A stretch of 64,000 bases of DNA, taken from Scybalosoma faecavium (lineage in GTDB: Bacteria > Bacillota > Clostridia > Christensenellales > Christensenellaceae). Of the stretch, positions 8,257-15,640 are shown piece after piece. The DNA is taken from assembly GCA_018716135.1 (NCBI GenBank), contig DVKG01000009.1:1-64000 (forward strand). The letters run 5' to 3'. Positions within the stretch are counted from its first letter, which is position 1, and each line of letters begins with the position of its first letter. The translations under genes and the position numbers were made by a program. Below the pieces are notes generated by a model, which was not told where the DNA came from, did not search any database, and worked only from the letters and a program-made list of their open reading frames with translations.

Positions 8257-8280
8257 TTACATTATGTTGATATGCTTTTT
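8248..8280 (+). promoter_or_regulatory. inverted repeat GCATATCA-N12-TGATATGC with T tail, copy 2
   Basis: Arms lie at 8248-8255 and 8268-8275. The right half TATGTTGATATGCTTTTT is identical to copy 1 (6608-6643). Like copy 1 it is followed 30-35 bp later by a TATAAT box (8311-8316), yet no gene follows closely. Confidence 0.55.
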
Positions 8281-8586
8281 ATATATTTCTCACATTTTTT
8301 ATGGAGGTATTATAATTCTACTATAGAAAACTGTTAGACACCCTAAATTTATACATAATATATACTATAAACGAAATAGCTTTTACCCATATTACATTAG
8401 AATTAGGGTGTTCGGTTTTGACGACGCTTGCTTGCTTGTGAAACAATCATAGCTGAGATATATATAATGATATACAGCATTACACAGCGTATTAAAACGA
8501 CGTTAACACGATGTGTTGCCTTATTATTTGGAATAAATAACTATTGAAATACACATCGAAAGTTTCTATTATTAAAATATCACTTT

Positions 8587-8606
8587 TGCACTATATAATA
8601 TGTGCA
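8587..8606 (+). promoter_or_regulatory. palindrome TGCAC-N10-GTGCA over a TATAAT box upstream of the Rex-like gene
   Basis: A 5-bp perfect dyad flanks TATATAATAT. It is a plausible -10 region with an overlapping operator for the Rex-like gene. No good -35 is seen. Confidence 0.4.
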
Positions 8607-8624
8607 GAAGCGTTTAAATCGGCA

Positions 8625-8699
8625 AAGCTCCTTTATTCTAATTCCGCACCGAGATTTGGCTTAAGAGGTATAAGAAGATTTTCGCTTTGAAAGGAGCTT
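8625..8699 (+). promoter_or_regulatory. possible Shine-Dalgarno-masking stem in the Rex-like leader
   Basis: AAGCTCCTTT (8625-8634) is a perfect 10-bp complement of AAAGGAGCTT (8690-8699), which is the ribosome binding site four bases before ATG 8704. If the mRNA starts upstream, the stem would hide the ribosome binding site. Confidence 0.5.
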
Positions 8700-8703
8700 C
8701 AAT

Positions 8704-9333
8704 ATGCACGAACCAGTACCTAAACCAACGCTCCAGCGTTTGCCGCTATATCTAGGATACCTGCATTCTCTTCCCAAGGAGGCAGGCTTTTACGTTTCAG
8801 CGTCTTCTATAGCACATGCATTGAGACTCCACGACGTTCTGGTGCGCAAAGATCTGGCGCTCATAAGCGAATGCGGCAAACCTAAAGTCGGATATAACAT
8901 AGAGCAGCTCACCGTGGATATCGAACGAATTCTCGGATATGACAAAGACACGCACGCCGTTATGATCGGCACGGATAAAATGGCGGAGGCTCTTCTCTCT
9001 CACGACTCACTGAGCTTCACAAGTCTTATAGTCGACTCTATATTCGACCCCACGGGCGATATGTGCGGAAATACCATGTGCGGCAGAGAGATACTCCCGA
9101 TGAGCAAGCTGCCCAGTGCATATTACACCGGCGCCAGAGTCGGCATACTATGCGTTCCGGCGGAAGACGCGCAGCTCATCGCCTCTAAGATAGTCTCCTC
9201 AGGCATAAGAGCTATCTGGAACTTCTCCCCGGCGCATTTGCAGGTTCCGAAGGATGTGTTTGTCCTAAACGACAGCATAGCGCCTTCATTTTCTAGTATA
9301 TCGCGGTTTGTCAGATTCGGCTCTGATTCCTGA
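8704..9333 (+). CDS. Rex-like redox-sensing transcriptional repressor
   Basis: This 209-residue protein has the two-domain Rex layout. The winged helix is at about 8-80, with KDLALISECGKPKVGY matching the RKDLSxxGxxGxxGxGY block. The C-terminal Rossmann domain includes GILCVPAEDAQ, IRAIWNFSPAHLQVP and a hydrophobic tail helix. True Rex proteins sense NADH/NAD+ through a GxGxxG loop; here that place reads MIGTDKMAEAL, so the loop glycines are mostly gone. It sits directly upstream of the hydrogenase operon, a usual Rex target. It may be a Rex that no longer binds dinucleotide normally. Confidence 0.85.
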   Translation: MHEPVPKPTLQRLPLYLGYLHSLPKEAGFYVSASSIAHALRLHDVLVRKDLALISECGKPKVGYNIEQLTVDIERILGYDKDTHAVMIGTDKMAEALLSHDSLSFTSLIVDSIFDPTGDMCGNTMCGREILPMSKLPSAYYTGARVGILCVPAEDAQLIASKIVSSGIRAIWNFSPAHLQVPKDVFVLNDSIAPSFSSISRFVRFGSDS

Positions 9334-9350
9334 ATCAGGCACGCATTTAA

Positions 9351-9400
9351 TAATATTGTGAATAATCGCCATCGTGCGCTTATATAAACATTTTTTATAA
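9351..9400 (+). promoter_or_regulatory. hydrogenase-operon upstream region with a Rex-type half site
   Basis: TTGTGAA (9356-9362) matches one half of the Rex consensus TTGTGAA-N6-TTCACAA; the second half is not seen. TATATA about 20 bp downstream may be a -10. Another TTGTGAA lies at 8436-8442 upstream of the Rex-like gene. Confidence 0.35.
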
Positions 9401-9455
9401 ACTGTTTTTAATTCGTTTTGCTACAAGGCGCAAATCGCGCCACACAGGAGGTATT

Positions 9456-9941
9456 ATGAACGAGAACTTCGACTTCGGCGCAATCGACAACATTCTCGCC
9501 GAAGTAGGATGCGCGCCCAGCGCAATAATCGCTGTCCTTCAGTCGATTCAGGAACACTTCCATTATATACCACGCGAAGTTTTCCCCTATCTGTCTGAGA
9601 AGCTAGGCGTAGGCGAGGCTAAAATATACAGCGTCGCAACGTTTTATGAGAACTTCTCTCTCGAACCAAAGGGCAAATTTGTAATCAAAGTTTGCGACGG
9701 CACGGCATGTCACGTCCGCAAATCCATCCCGATACTCACGCAGCTTCGCTCCGAGCTCGGTCTCTCCGAGGACAAACCTACGACAGACGACCTTGGCTTC
9801 ACAGTCGAGACAGTATCCTGCCTCGGCGCTTGCGGTCTCGCGCCCGCACTCACGGTAAACGATAAAGTTTACCCCGCGATGACTCCCGAGAAAGCGAGCA
9901 GGCTCCTCAAGGAACTGAGAAAGGAGATCGCTGATGCTTAA
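9456..9941 (+). CDS. NADH-dependent [FeFe] hydrogenase, NuoE-like subunit (HydC/HndA type)
   Basis: This is a 161-residue thioredoxin-like [2Fe-2S] subunit that passes electrons between the flavin subunit and the catalytic subunit. The helical N-terminus (about 1-75) is followed by the cluster ligands CDGTACH and, about 35 residues later, CLGACG. ATG 9456 follows AGGAGG. The stop overlaps the start of the flavin subunit by 8 nt, so the two are translationally coupled. Together with the next genes it makes a HydABC-type complex. Confidence 0.93.
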   Translation: MNENFDFGAIDNILAEVGCAPSAIIAVLQSIQEHFHYIPREVFPYLSEKLGVGEAKIYSVATFYENFSLEPKGKFVIKVCDGTACHVRKSIPILTQLRSELGLSEDKPTTDDLGFTVETVSCLGACGLAPALTVNDKVYPAMTPEKASRLLKELRKEIADA

Positions 9942-11808
9942 AAATAGAGAAGAACTGCAGCAGATGCACGGTATATACGGCGACGCGATTAAAGCCGAAA
10001 AGGGCAGAATTCTCGTTTGCGCCGGCACAGGCTGTATGTCCGGCGGTTCGCTTCAGGTTTTTGAACGTTTTAAAGAGCTGCTCGAGGAACGCGGCGTACC
10101 ATGCAGCGTCAAGCTGGAAAAGGAACCTCACGAGGCGTCTATCGGTCTGAAAAAAAGCGGCTGCCACGGCTTCTGCGAAATGGGACCTCTGGTTCGCATC
10201 GAGCCTCAAGGCTGGCTGTATATCAAAGTTCACCCCGAAGATTGCGAAGAAATAATCGACAAAACCATCATCCGCGGCGAACACATCGCTCGTCTGGCTT
10301 ATTCTACAGACGGCGACATAGCTAAACGTCAGGAAGATATTAACTTCTATAAAAAGCAGACGAGAGTTGTTCTCGAGCACTGCGGTCATATCGACGCTAC
10401 TTCCATAGAGGAATACTTCGGAATTGGCGGTTACAGCGCATTTGAAAAAGCTCTCTTCGATATGACAGGCGATGAAATCATCAACGAAATCTACGACTCC
10501 AACCTCCGAGGCAGAGGCGGCGGCGGTTTCCACGCAGGTAAAAAATGGAGACAGGTTGCCTCTCAGAAGGAAAAAACTCGCTATATAGTCTGCAACGGCG
10601 ACGAGGGCGACCCCGGCGCATTTATGGACAGAAGTATCATGGAAGGCGACCCGCACAGAATGCTCGAGGGCATGATGATCGCGGGAATAGCCTGCGGAGC
10701 GCAAAACGGCTACATTTACGTCCGCGCAGAATACCCAACAGCAGTCGAAAGACTGAGAATAGCTATCGCTCAGGCCGAGGAATACGGTCTGCTGGGCGAC
10801 AACATTCTCGGTACTGACTTCTCCTTCCATATGCACATCAACCGCGGCGCCGGCGCATTCGTATGCGGCGAAGGCAGCGCATTGACAGCTTCTATCGAAG
10901 GCAAGCGCGGTATGCCCAGAGTTAAACCTCCGCGCACTGTAGAACAGGGTCTTTTCGCAAAGCCTACCGTTCTGAACAACGTAGAAACATTTGCCAACGT
11001 ACCTAAGATCATCCTCAACGGCGCAGACTGGTTCCGTTCTATCGGCCCGGAGAACAGCCCCGGTACGAAAGCTTTCGCGCTTACAGGCAATATCGTAAAC
11101 ACAGGTCTTATCGAAGTTCCCATGGGCACGACGCTGCGCGAAGTCATCTTCGACATAGGCGGCGGTATGCGCGGCGGACGCGACTTCAAGGCGGTGCAGA
11201 TCGGCGGACCTTCCGGCGGATGTCTGACAACCGCAGATCTCGATATGCCTCTGGATTTTGACTCACTGAAAAAAGCAGGCGCAATGATAGGCTCCGGCGG
11301 TCTCGTCGTAATGGACGATTCCACATGCATGGTAGAAGTCGCGCGCTTCTTCATGAACTTCACTCAGAACGAATCCTGCGGCAAATGCGTTCCCTGTCGC
11401 GAAGGTACAAAACGTATGCTTGAGATTCTGGAACGCATAGTATCCGGAGAAGGCAAAGAAGGAGATATCGAGCTGCTCGAAGAGCTGGCAGATACTATCA
11501 GCTCTACGTCCCTCTGCGGTCTGGGTAAAACAGCTCCCAACCCTGTGGTAAGCACACTCAAAACCTTCCGCAAAGAATACGAGGAGCACATATTCGACAA
11601 GCACTGCGAAACAGGCAACTGCAAAAAGCTGATAACTTTTAAAATCGACCCTGAAATCTGCAAGGGCTGCTCCAAATGCGCCCGCGGCTGTCCTGTCGGC
11701 GCAATTTCCGGAAAGGTTCGCGAACCGTTCACTATAGATCCCAGCAAGTGTATCAAGTGCGGCGCTTGCGTCAGCGCATGCAACTTCGGCGCTGTAAAGG
11801 AGGTTTAA
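9934..11808 (+). CDS. NADH-dependent [FeFe] hydrogenase, NuoF-like flavin subunit (HydB/HndC type)
   Basis: This 624-residue subunit binds FMN and NAD(H). The order is a thioredoxin-like [2Fe-2S] domain (about 1-120), an NuoF core with the glycine-rich RGRGGGGFHAGKKW and GDEGDPGAFMDR (about 190-230), a SLBB domain, the NuoF [4Fe-4S] motif CGKCVPCREG (about 482-491) plus a later Cys (SLCGLG), and a C-terminal 2[4Fe-4S] ferredoxin (CKGCSKCARGCP and CIKCGACVSAC). This is the arrangement of HydB in electron-bifurcating hydrogenases, which couple NADH and ferredoxin to H2. Whether it bifurcates is inferred from the family. Confidence 0.94.
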   Translation: MLKNREELQQMHGIYGDAIKAEKGRILVCAGTGCMSGGSLQVFERFKELLEERGVPCSVKLEKEPHEASIGLKKSGCHGFCEMGPLVRIEPQGWLYIKVHPEDCEEIIDKTIIRGEHIARLAYSTDGDIAKRQEDINFYKKQTRVVLEHCGHIDATSIEEYFGIGGYSAFEKALFDMTGDEIINEIYDSNLRGRGGGGFHAGKKWRQVASQKEKTRYIVCNGDEGDPGAFMDRSIMEGDPHRMLEGMMIAGIACGAQNGYIYVRAEYPTAVERLRIAIAQAEEYGLLGDNILGTDFSFHMHINRGAGAFVCGEGSALTASIEGKRGMPRVKPPRTVEQGLFAKPTVLNNVETFANVPKIILNGADWFRSIGPENSPGTKAFALTGNIVNTGLIEVPMGTTLREVIFDIGGGMRGGRDFKAVQIGGPSGGCLTTADLDMPLDFDSLKKAGAMIGSGGLVVMDDSTCMVEVARFFMNFTQNESCGKCVPCREGTKRMLEILERIVSGEGKEGDIELLEELADTISSTSLCGLGKTAPNPVVSTLKTFRKEYEEHIFDKHCETGNCKKLITFKIDPEICKGCSKCARGCPVGAISGKVREPFTIDPSKCIKCGACVSACNFGAVKEV

Positions 11809-11809
11809 C

Positions 11810-13513
11810 ATGGAAAATCAAGGATATGTTACTATAGACGGAATGCCTGTGGAGCTGCACGGAGAGCGCAACCTGCTCGAAGTAATCCGCCGAGTAGGCA
11901 TAAAGCTCCCTACATTCTGCTACAGCTCCGACCTCTCTATATACGGCGCATGCCGTATGTGTATGGTTGAAGACGAGCGAGGCAGCCTCATGGCGTCCTG
12001 CTCTACTATACCTAAAGACGGTATGGTTATACGCACAAATACGGAAAGACTGCGTAAATACCGCAAAAATATACTTGAGCTTCTGCTCGCCAATCACTGC
12101 CGCGACTGCACCACATGCCTGAACAACGGCAAATGCAAGCTTCAGGATTTGGCGATGAGATACAATATAACGTCTATCAGATTCCCCAACACGGCTCCCG
12201 AGCCCATCCCTGATGATTCCAGCCTCTGCATCTCCCGCGACGCTGCAAAATGCGTACTTTGCGGCGACTGCGTCCGCATGTGCAACGAGATTCAGAATGT
12301 AGGCGCTATAGATTTTGCTTTCAGAGGCTCAAAGGCTTATATCAGCACTGCTTTCGGAATCCCGCTCGCAGAGTCTCCGTGCGTAGGCTGCGGTCAATGC
12401 GCCGCCGTCTGCCCGACAGGCGCGCTCATAGTCAAAAACGATACGCGCAAACTTTGGGAAGCCTTAGACGATCCTAACGTCAAAGTTGTCGCTCAAATCG
12501 CCCCCGCTGTCCGAGTCGCCTTGGGCAAAGAGCTGAAAATGGGCGAAGGCGAAAACGGCATGGGCAAGCTCGTAACCGCTTTGCGCAGAATGGGATTTGA
12601 CGAAGTATACGACACCTCTACGGGCGCTGATTTCACCGTACTCGAAGAAGCGGGCGAATTCCTGAATAAGCTCGAGACTGACACTTCCGGAATGCCTCTC
12701 TTCACGTCCTGCTGCCCTGCATGGGTAAACTATTGCGAGAAGAATCATCCGGATCTTCTGCCCTATGTTTCTACTTGTAAATCTCCTATGGAGATGCTGG
12801 CGGCTATCATCAAAGAGCAGCATAAGAACAACCGTAAAAAATGCTTCCATGTCGCTATAATGCCATGCACAGCCAAAAAATACGAATGTGCGCGCGACGA
12901 ATTCATCCGCGACGGCGAGCCTGACGTAGATGTAGTCATCACAACTCAGGAAATAATTCAGATGATTAAGGAATCAGGCATCATGTTCGCAGAGTTAGCC
13001 AGCGAATCTGTAGATATGCCTCTCAACACTGCCACAGGCGCAGGTATGATATTCGGCGTAACAGGCGGCGTCACGGAAGCCGTCCTCCGCAGAGTCAGCA
13101 CGGATAAAACCTCTACATCTCTTCAGGCTATTGCATACCGCGGCGTTCGCGGATTTGACGGAGTGAAAGAGGCTGTTGTACCCTACGGCGACCGCAAAAT
13201 TAAAATCGCAGTCGTAAGCGGCCTCGGCAACGCTGAAAAACTCATACAGGCGATCAAAGCCGGCGAGCATTACGATTTTGTAGAAGTTATGGCATGCCCC
13301 AACGGCTGCATCGCAGGCGCAGGTCAGCCCTTCAGCTTCCAGAAAGACAAGGAAAAACGCGGAGAAGGCTTGTACAACGCCGATATCGTCGCATCCATCA
13401 AGCGCTCCGAAGAGAATCCGCTCATTATTCCTACTTACAACGGCGTGCTCAAAGGCCGTGTTCACGAATTACTGCACGTGCATTACTCCAAGGGGGATGT
13501 AGCTCATGATTAA
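11810..13513 (+). CDS. [FeFe] hydrogenase catalytic subunit (HydA type)
   Basis: This 567-residue enzyme interconverts protons and H2. Domains in order are an N-terminal plant-type [2Fe-2S] domain (FCYSSD..CRMC..C), a His-Cys3 [4Fe-4S] site (HCRDCTTCLNNGKC, about 98-111), two [4Fe-4S] sites (CVLCGDCVRMC and CVGCGQCAAVCP), then the H-cluster domain and small subunit domain. H-cluster motifs are TSCCPAW, MPCTAKKYE and EVMACPNGC. The last motif reads PNGCIAGAGQP rather than the commoner PGGCxxGGGQP; its Cys ligands are intact. The gene starts 1 nt after HydB. The maturases HydE, HydF and HydG are not here. Confidence 0.95.
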   Translation: MENQGYVTIDGMPVELHGERNLLEVIRRVGIKLPTFCYSSDLSIYGACRMCMVEDERGSLMASCSTIPKDGMVIRTNTERLRKYRKNILELLLANHCRDCTTCLNNGKCKLQDLAMRYNITSIRFPNTAPEPIPDDSSLCISRDAAKCVLCGDCVRMCNEIQNVGAIDFAFRGSKAYISTAFGIPLAESPCVGCGQCAAVCPTGALIVKNDTRKLWEALDDPNVKVVAQIAPAVRVALGKELKMGEGENGMGKLVTALRRMGFDEVYDTSTGADFTVLEEAGEFLNKLETDTSGMPLFTSCCPAWVNYCEKNHPDLLPYVSTCKSPMEMLAAIIKEQHKNNRKKCFHVAIMPCTAKKYECARDEFIRDGEPDVDVVITTQEIIQMIKESGIMFAELASESVDMPLNTATGAGMIFGVTGGVTEAVLRRVSTDKTSTSLQAIAYRGVRGFDGVKEAVVPYGDRKIKIAVVSGLGNAEKLIQAIKAGEHYDFVEVMACPNGCIAGAGQPFSFQKDKEKRGEGLYNADIVASIKRSEENPLIIPTYNGVLKGRVHELLHVHYSKGDVAHD

Positions 13514-13760
13514 GTTAAAAGTCTGCGTAGGCAGCACCTGCCATCTGAACGGCGGTTACAATGTACTCGTCGACTTGACGCAGCTCGTAGAGAAAAACAA
13601 ACTTCACGATAAAGTTGAGGTGTCGCCCATCTACTGCATGAACACATGCGACGATACTCAGTCCGGTCACATAACCGTCATGATAGGCGACCGTAAGTAT
13701 GTTATAAGTTCACTCGAAGCGAAAAAGTTCTTTGAAGAAAAAGTTTCGCCTCTCCTGTAA
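13506..13760 (+). CDS. thioredoxin-like [2Fe-2S] ferredoxin, hydrogenase operon
   Basis: This 84-residue NuoE-C-terminal-like protein has ligand pairs CVGSTC (about 7-12) and CMNTC (about 44-48). It lacks the helical domain of the larger NuoE-like subunit. The 8-nt overlap with the catalytic gene makes it part of the operon. Similar short proteins accompany clostridial hydrogenases and may be an accessory electron carrier; its exact partner is unknown. Confidence 0.85.
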   Translation: MIKLKVCVGSTCHLNGGYNVLVDLTQLVEKNKLHDKVEVSPIYCMNTCDDTQSGHITVMIGDRKYVISSLEAKKFFEEKVSPLL

Positions 13761-13770
13761 TACTGCTTTA

Positions 13771-13797
13771 GCGGCTCTCTGCGGAGAGCTGCTTTTC
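13771..13797 (+). terminator. first terminator of the hydrogenase operon
   Basis: AGCGGCTCTC, TGCG loop, GAGAGCTGCT, then TTT. The T-run is short; a stronger one follows at 13802-13860. Confidence 0.6.
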
Positions 13798-13801
13798 CAT
13801 G

Positions 13802-13860
13802 CAAAAAACGGGTCCGCTCTTTAAATTGCAACATAAGAGCGAAACCCGTCTTTTATTTTT
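13802..13860. terminator. bidirectional terminator, hydrogenase operon and the facing membrane gene
   Basis: ACGGGT-CGCTCTT pairs with AAGAGCG-ACCCGT. T-runs lie on both sides (TTTTATTTTT on plus, TTTTTT on minus). Confidence 0.85.
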
Positions 13861-13866
13861 CTATTT

Positions 13867-14472
13867 TTACAGTGTTATCAACAGCACCGCTGCAACAACC
13901 GCCAGAGGCAAATACATACATATGAGCCACATACGCTGCCAAGCTCCCGTCATTCCGAACGGCGTTCCCTTAAAGTACGGCTTGTCGCTCATTACATACA
14001 AGGCAAAAAACATAAGCGCAAATACAAAAAACGCTGTACATATATATCCTGCAACATACAGACCGGAGCGCATGAGAGAGACGGCGCTCAATATATCCGC
14101 CGGCAGAAGAGCTATAAACCCCACTGCACTTGCTATCCCATGAATCCTGGAGCCGACGCTTTTATCCTCCTTCCCTTCTCCGGCTCTGAAAAAGAAGGAA
14201 AGAATACACGCCGCAGTTCCGAATACACATATCAATATACCCACAGGCGATGAAAACGGCCTGTAGCCATTCCAACCTGCAAAGCAAACAATTACACCAA
14301 ATAAAAGCATCCAGCAGCTATAAAGCCGGCCGGAGCGCGCAGAGCGGCTGCCCAATGCGCTCATATCCTGAAGCTTATGCGAATATCCGGGAACCAGCTT
14401 GGCCGCGAAAAACGGAATTACAATATCCGCCGCCATGCCAACGAGCGATAATATTAATGCAACTTTCTGCAT
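13867..14472 (-). CDS. DUF998-like integral membrane protein
   Basis: This 201-residue protein has about six hydrophobic segments, including VALILSLVGMAADIVIPFF at the N-terminus and LICMYLPLAVVAAVLLITL at the C-terminus. It resembles DUF998 membrane proteins, whose function is not known. ATG 14472 follows GGAGG; an in-frame GTG 12 nt upstream is within that site and less likely. It is monocistronic and faces the hydrogenase operon. Confidence 0.7.
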   Translation of the reverse strand: MQKVALILSLVGMAADIVIPFFAAKLVPGYSHKLQDMSALGSRSARSGRLYSCWMLLFGVIVCFAGWNGYRPFSSPVGILICVFGTAACILSFFFRAGEGKEDKSVGSRIHGIASAVGFIALLPADILSAVSLMRSGLYVAGYICTAFFVFALMFFALYVMSDKPYFKGTPFGMTGAWQRMWLICMYLPLAVVAAVLLITL

Positions 14473-14584
14473 AGTTACCTCCACAATTTATTACATAAAA
14501 GTATAACCTTTTTATATCCTTTCGTCAATTATGATATAATAAACAGAGTTGCACAACATATGCAAAAGTCAGGAGTGTTTACTT

Positions 14585-15577
14585 ATGATAACAAAAGTCA
14601 GCAATAACCCCGAAATATACAAAATAGAAGTTCCGCTGGAAGGCAGCCCGCTGAAAAATCTCTCGAGTTATGTATTAAAATCTCAAGGAGCCAGCTTAGT
14701 AGTGGATACCGGTTTTAACATGCCCGGCAGCTTCAACGCACTCTCCTCCGGTCTGCGCGAGTTAAATGTAGACATGTCGGATAAAAACACCGTCCTTTTT
14801 CTCACTCATGTACATTCCGATCACGTAGGTCTCGTACCTCGAATAGCAAAAGGATGCAGAATTCTCATGAGCGCAAAAGATCAGGCTGTGTTCCGCGCCT
14901 ATATGCAGAACGAAGCGTGGGATGCAAGCGACGAATACTATAAAAAACACGGCATGCCTTCCTCCGAGCTTTTGGAGATTAAAACGGCTAATCCCGCTCG
15001 CGCTTTCCGACCCGACGCGGGCTTTGATATGGAAAGCATCAACGACGGAGATACATTGCAAATCGGAGATGTATCATTGACCGCAATTGCCACGCCCGGT
15101 CATTCTCCCGGACATATGTGCCTCGCAGATTTAAAGCACTCCATACTGTTCGCCGGAGATCATATTTTATTCGACATCACCAGCAATATTGCAGTATGGC
15201 AAGGCTTCATGGAGGACGCATTGGGCGATTATCTGGACAGCCTGCGCAAAATACGCTCTCTGGACATACAGCTCTGCCTCAGCGGACACAGAGAAAGCGC
15301 CGCCCCTGCGAATGAGCGCATAGACGAGATACTCGCGCATCACGATAGGCGGTTAAATAACATCCTGGACATATTATCCCGCCGCCCATGTATTTCAGCT
15401 TACGAAACCGCATCTCACATGACATGGAACATGCGCGGCAAAAGCTGGAGAGAGTTCCCGCCTGCTCAAAAGTGGTTTGCAGTCGGAGAGACCATAAGCC
15501 ACTTGGAATATCTGCGCATCCGCAAACGAATAAGCTGTAAAATGCAGGACGGCATTCTCGTCTGGAAATGCTTGTAA
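14585..15577 (+). CDS. MBL-fold metallo-hydrolase
   Basis: This 330-residue metallo-beta-lactamase-fold protein carries the metal motif THVHSDHVG (about 79-87), the second His region ATPGHSPGH (about 166-174), and the Asp of LFAGDHILF. A C-terminal winged-helix-like domain (DEILAHHDRRLNNIL to the end) follows, as in LACTB2- and RBBP9-like hydrolases. The substrate is unknown; thioesters, nucleic acid and hydroxyacyl-glutathione are all possible. ATG 14585 follows AGGAG; the frame extends 12 codons upstream to a TTG. Confidence 0.85.
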   Translation: MITKVSNNPEIYKIEVPLEGSPLKNLSSYVLKSQGASLVVDTGFNMPGSFNALSSGLRELNVDMSDKNTVLFLTHVHSDHVGLVPRIAKGCRILMSAKDQAVFRAYMQNEAWDASDEYYKKHGMPSSELLEIKTANPARAFRPDAGFDMESINDGDTLQIGDVSLTAIATPGHSPGHMCLADLKHSILFAGDHILFDITSNIAVWQGFMEDALGDYLDSLRKIRSLDIQLCLSGHRESAAPANERIDEILAHHDRRLNNILDILSRRPCISAYETASHMTWNMRGKSWREFPPAQKWFAVGETISHLEYLRIRKRISCKMQDGILVWKCL

Positions 15578-15600
15578 ATCGCCTTTTTTAAGGCAAAAAT

Positions 15601-15640
15601 AATAGAGCGGCTATCCGCTCTATTTTATATTTTTATTTTA
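15601..15640. terminator. bidirectional terminator, MBL gene and histidine kinase
   Basis: AATAGAGCGG, CTAT loop, CCGCTCTATT, with T-rich tails on both strands. Confidence 0.85.

Larger units (their letters stand above)
7921..8703. other. 783-bp gene-poor, AT-rich stretch with remnant and inverted repeats
   Basis: No intact gene is visible. In order it holds the alcohol dehydrogenase terminator (7959-7983), a minus-strand terminator (8060-8097) behind a truncated frame (8104-8256), a second GCATATCA hairpin (8248-8280), a TATTATAAT box (8308-8316), and inverted repeats at 8338-8411, 8509-8558, 8587-8606 and 8625-8699. The last leads to the Rex-like gene. Confidence 0.8.

Noticed and set aside
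8480..8520. Clostridial Rex site (TTGTTAA-N4-TTAACAA type) at TTAAAACGACGTTAACA
   Set aside because: The half-site spacing does not fit, so I did not annotate it.
9907..10836. Long minus-strand frame opposite the NuoF-like gene
   Set aside because: It is a shadow of a well conserved hydrogenase subunit.
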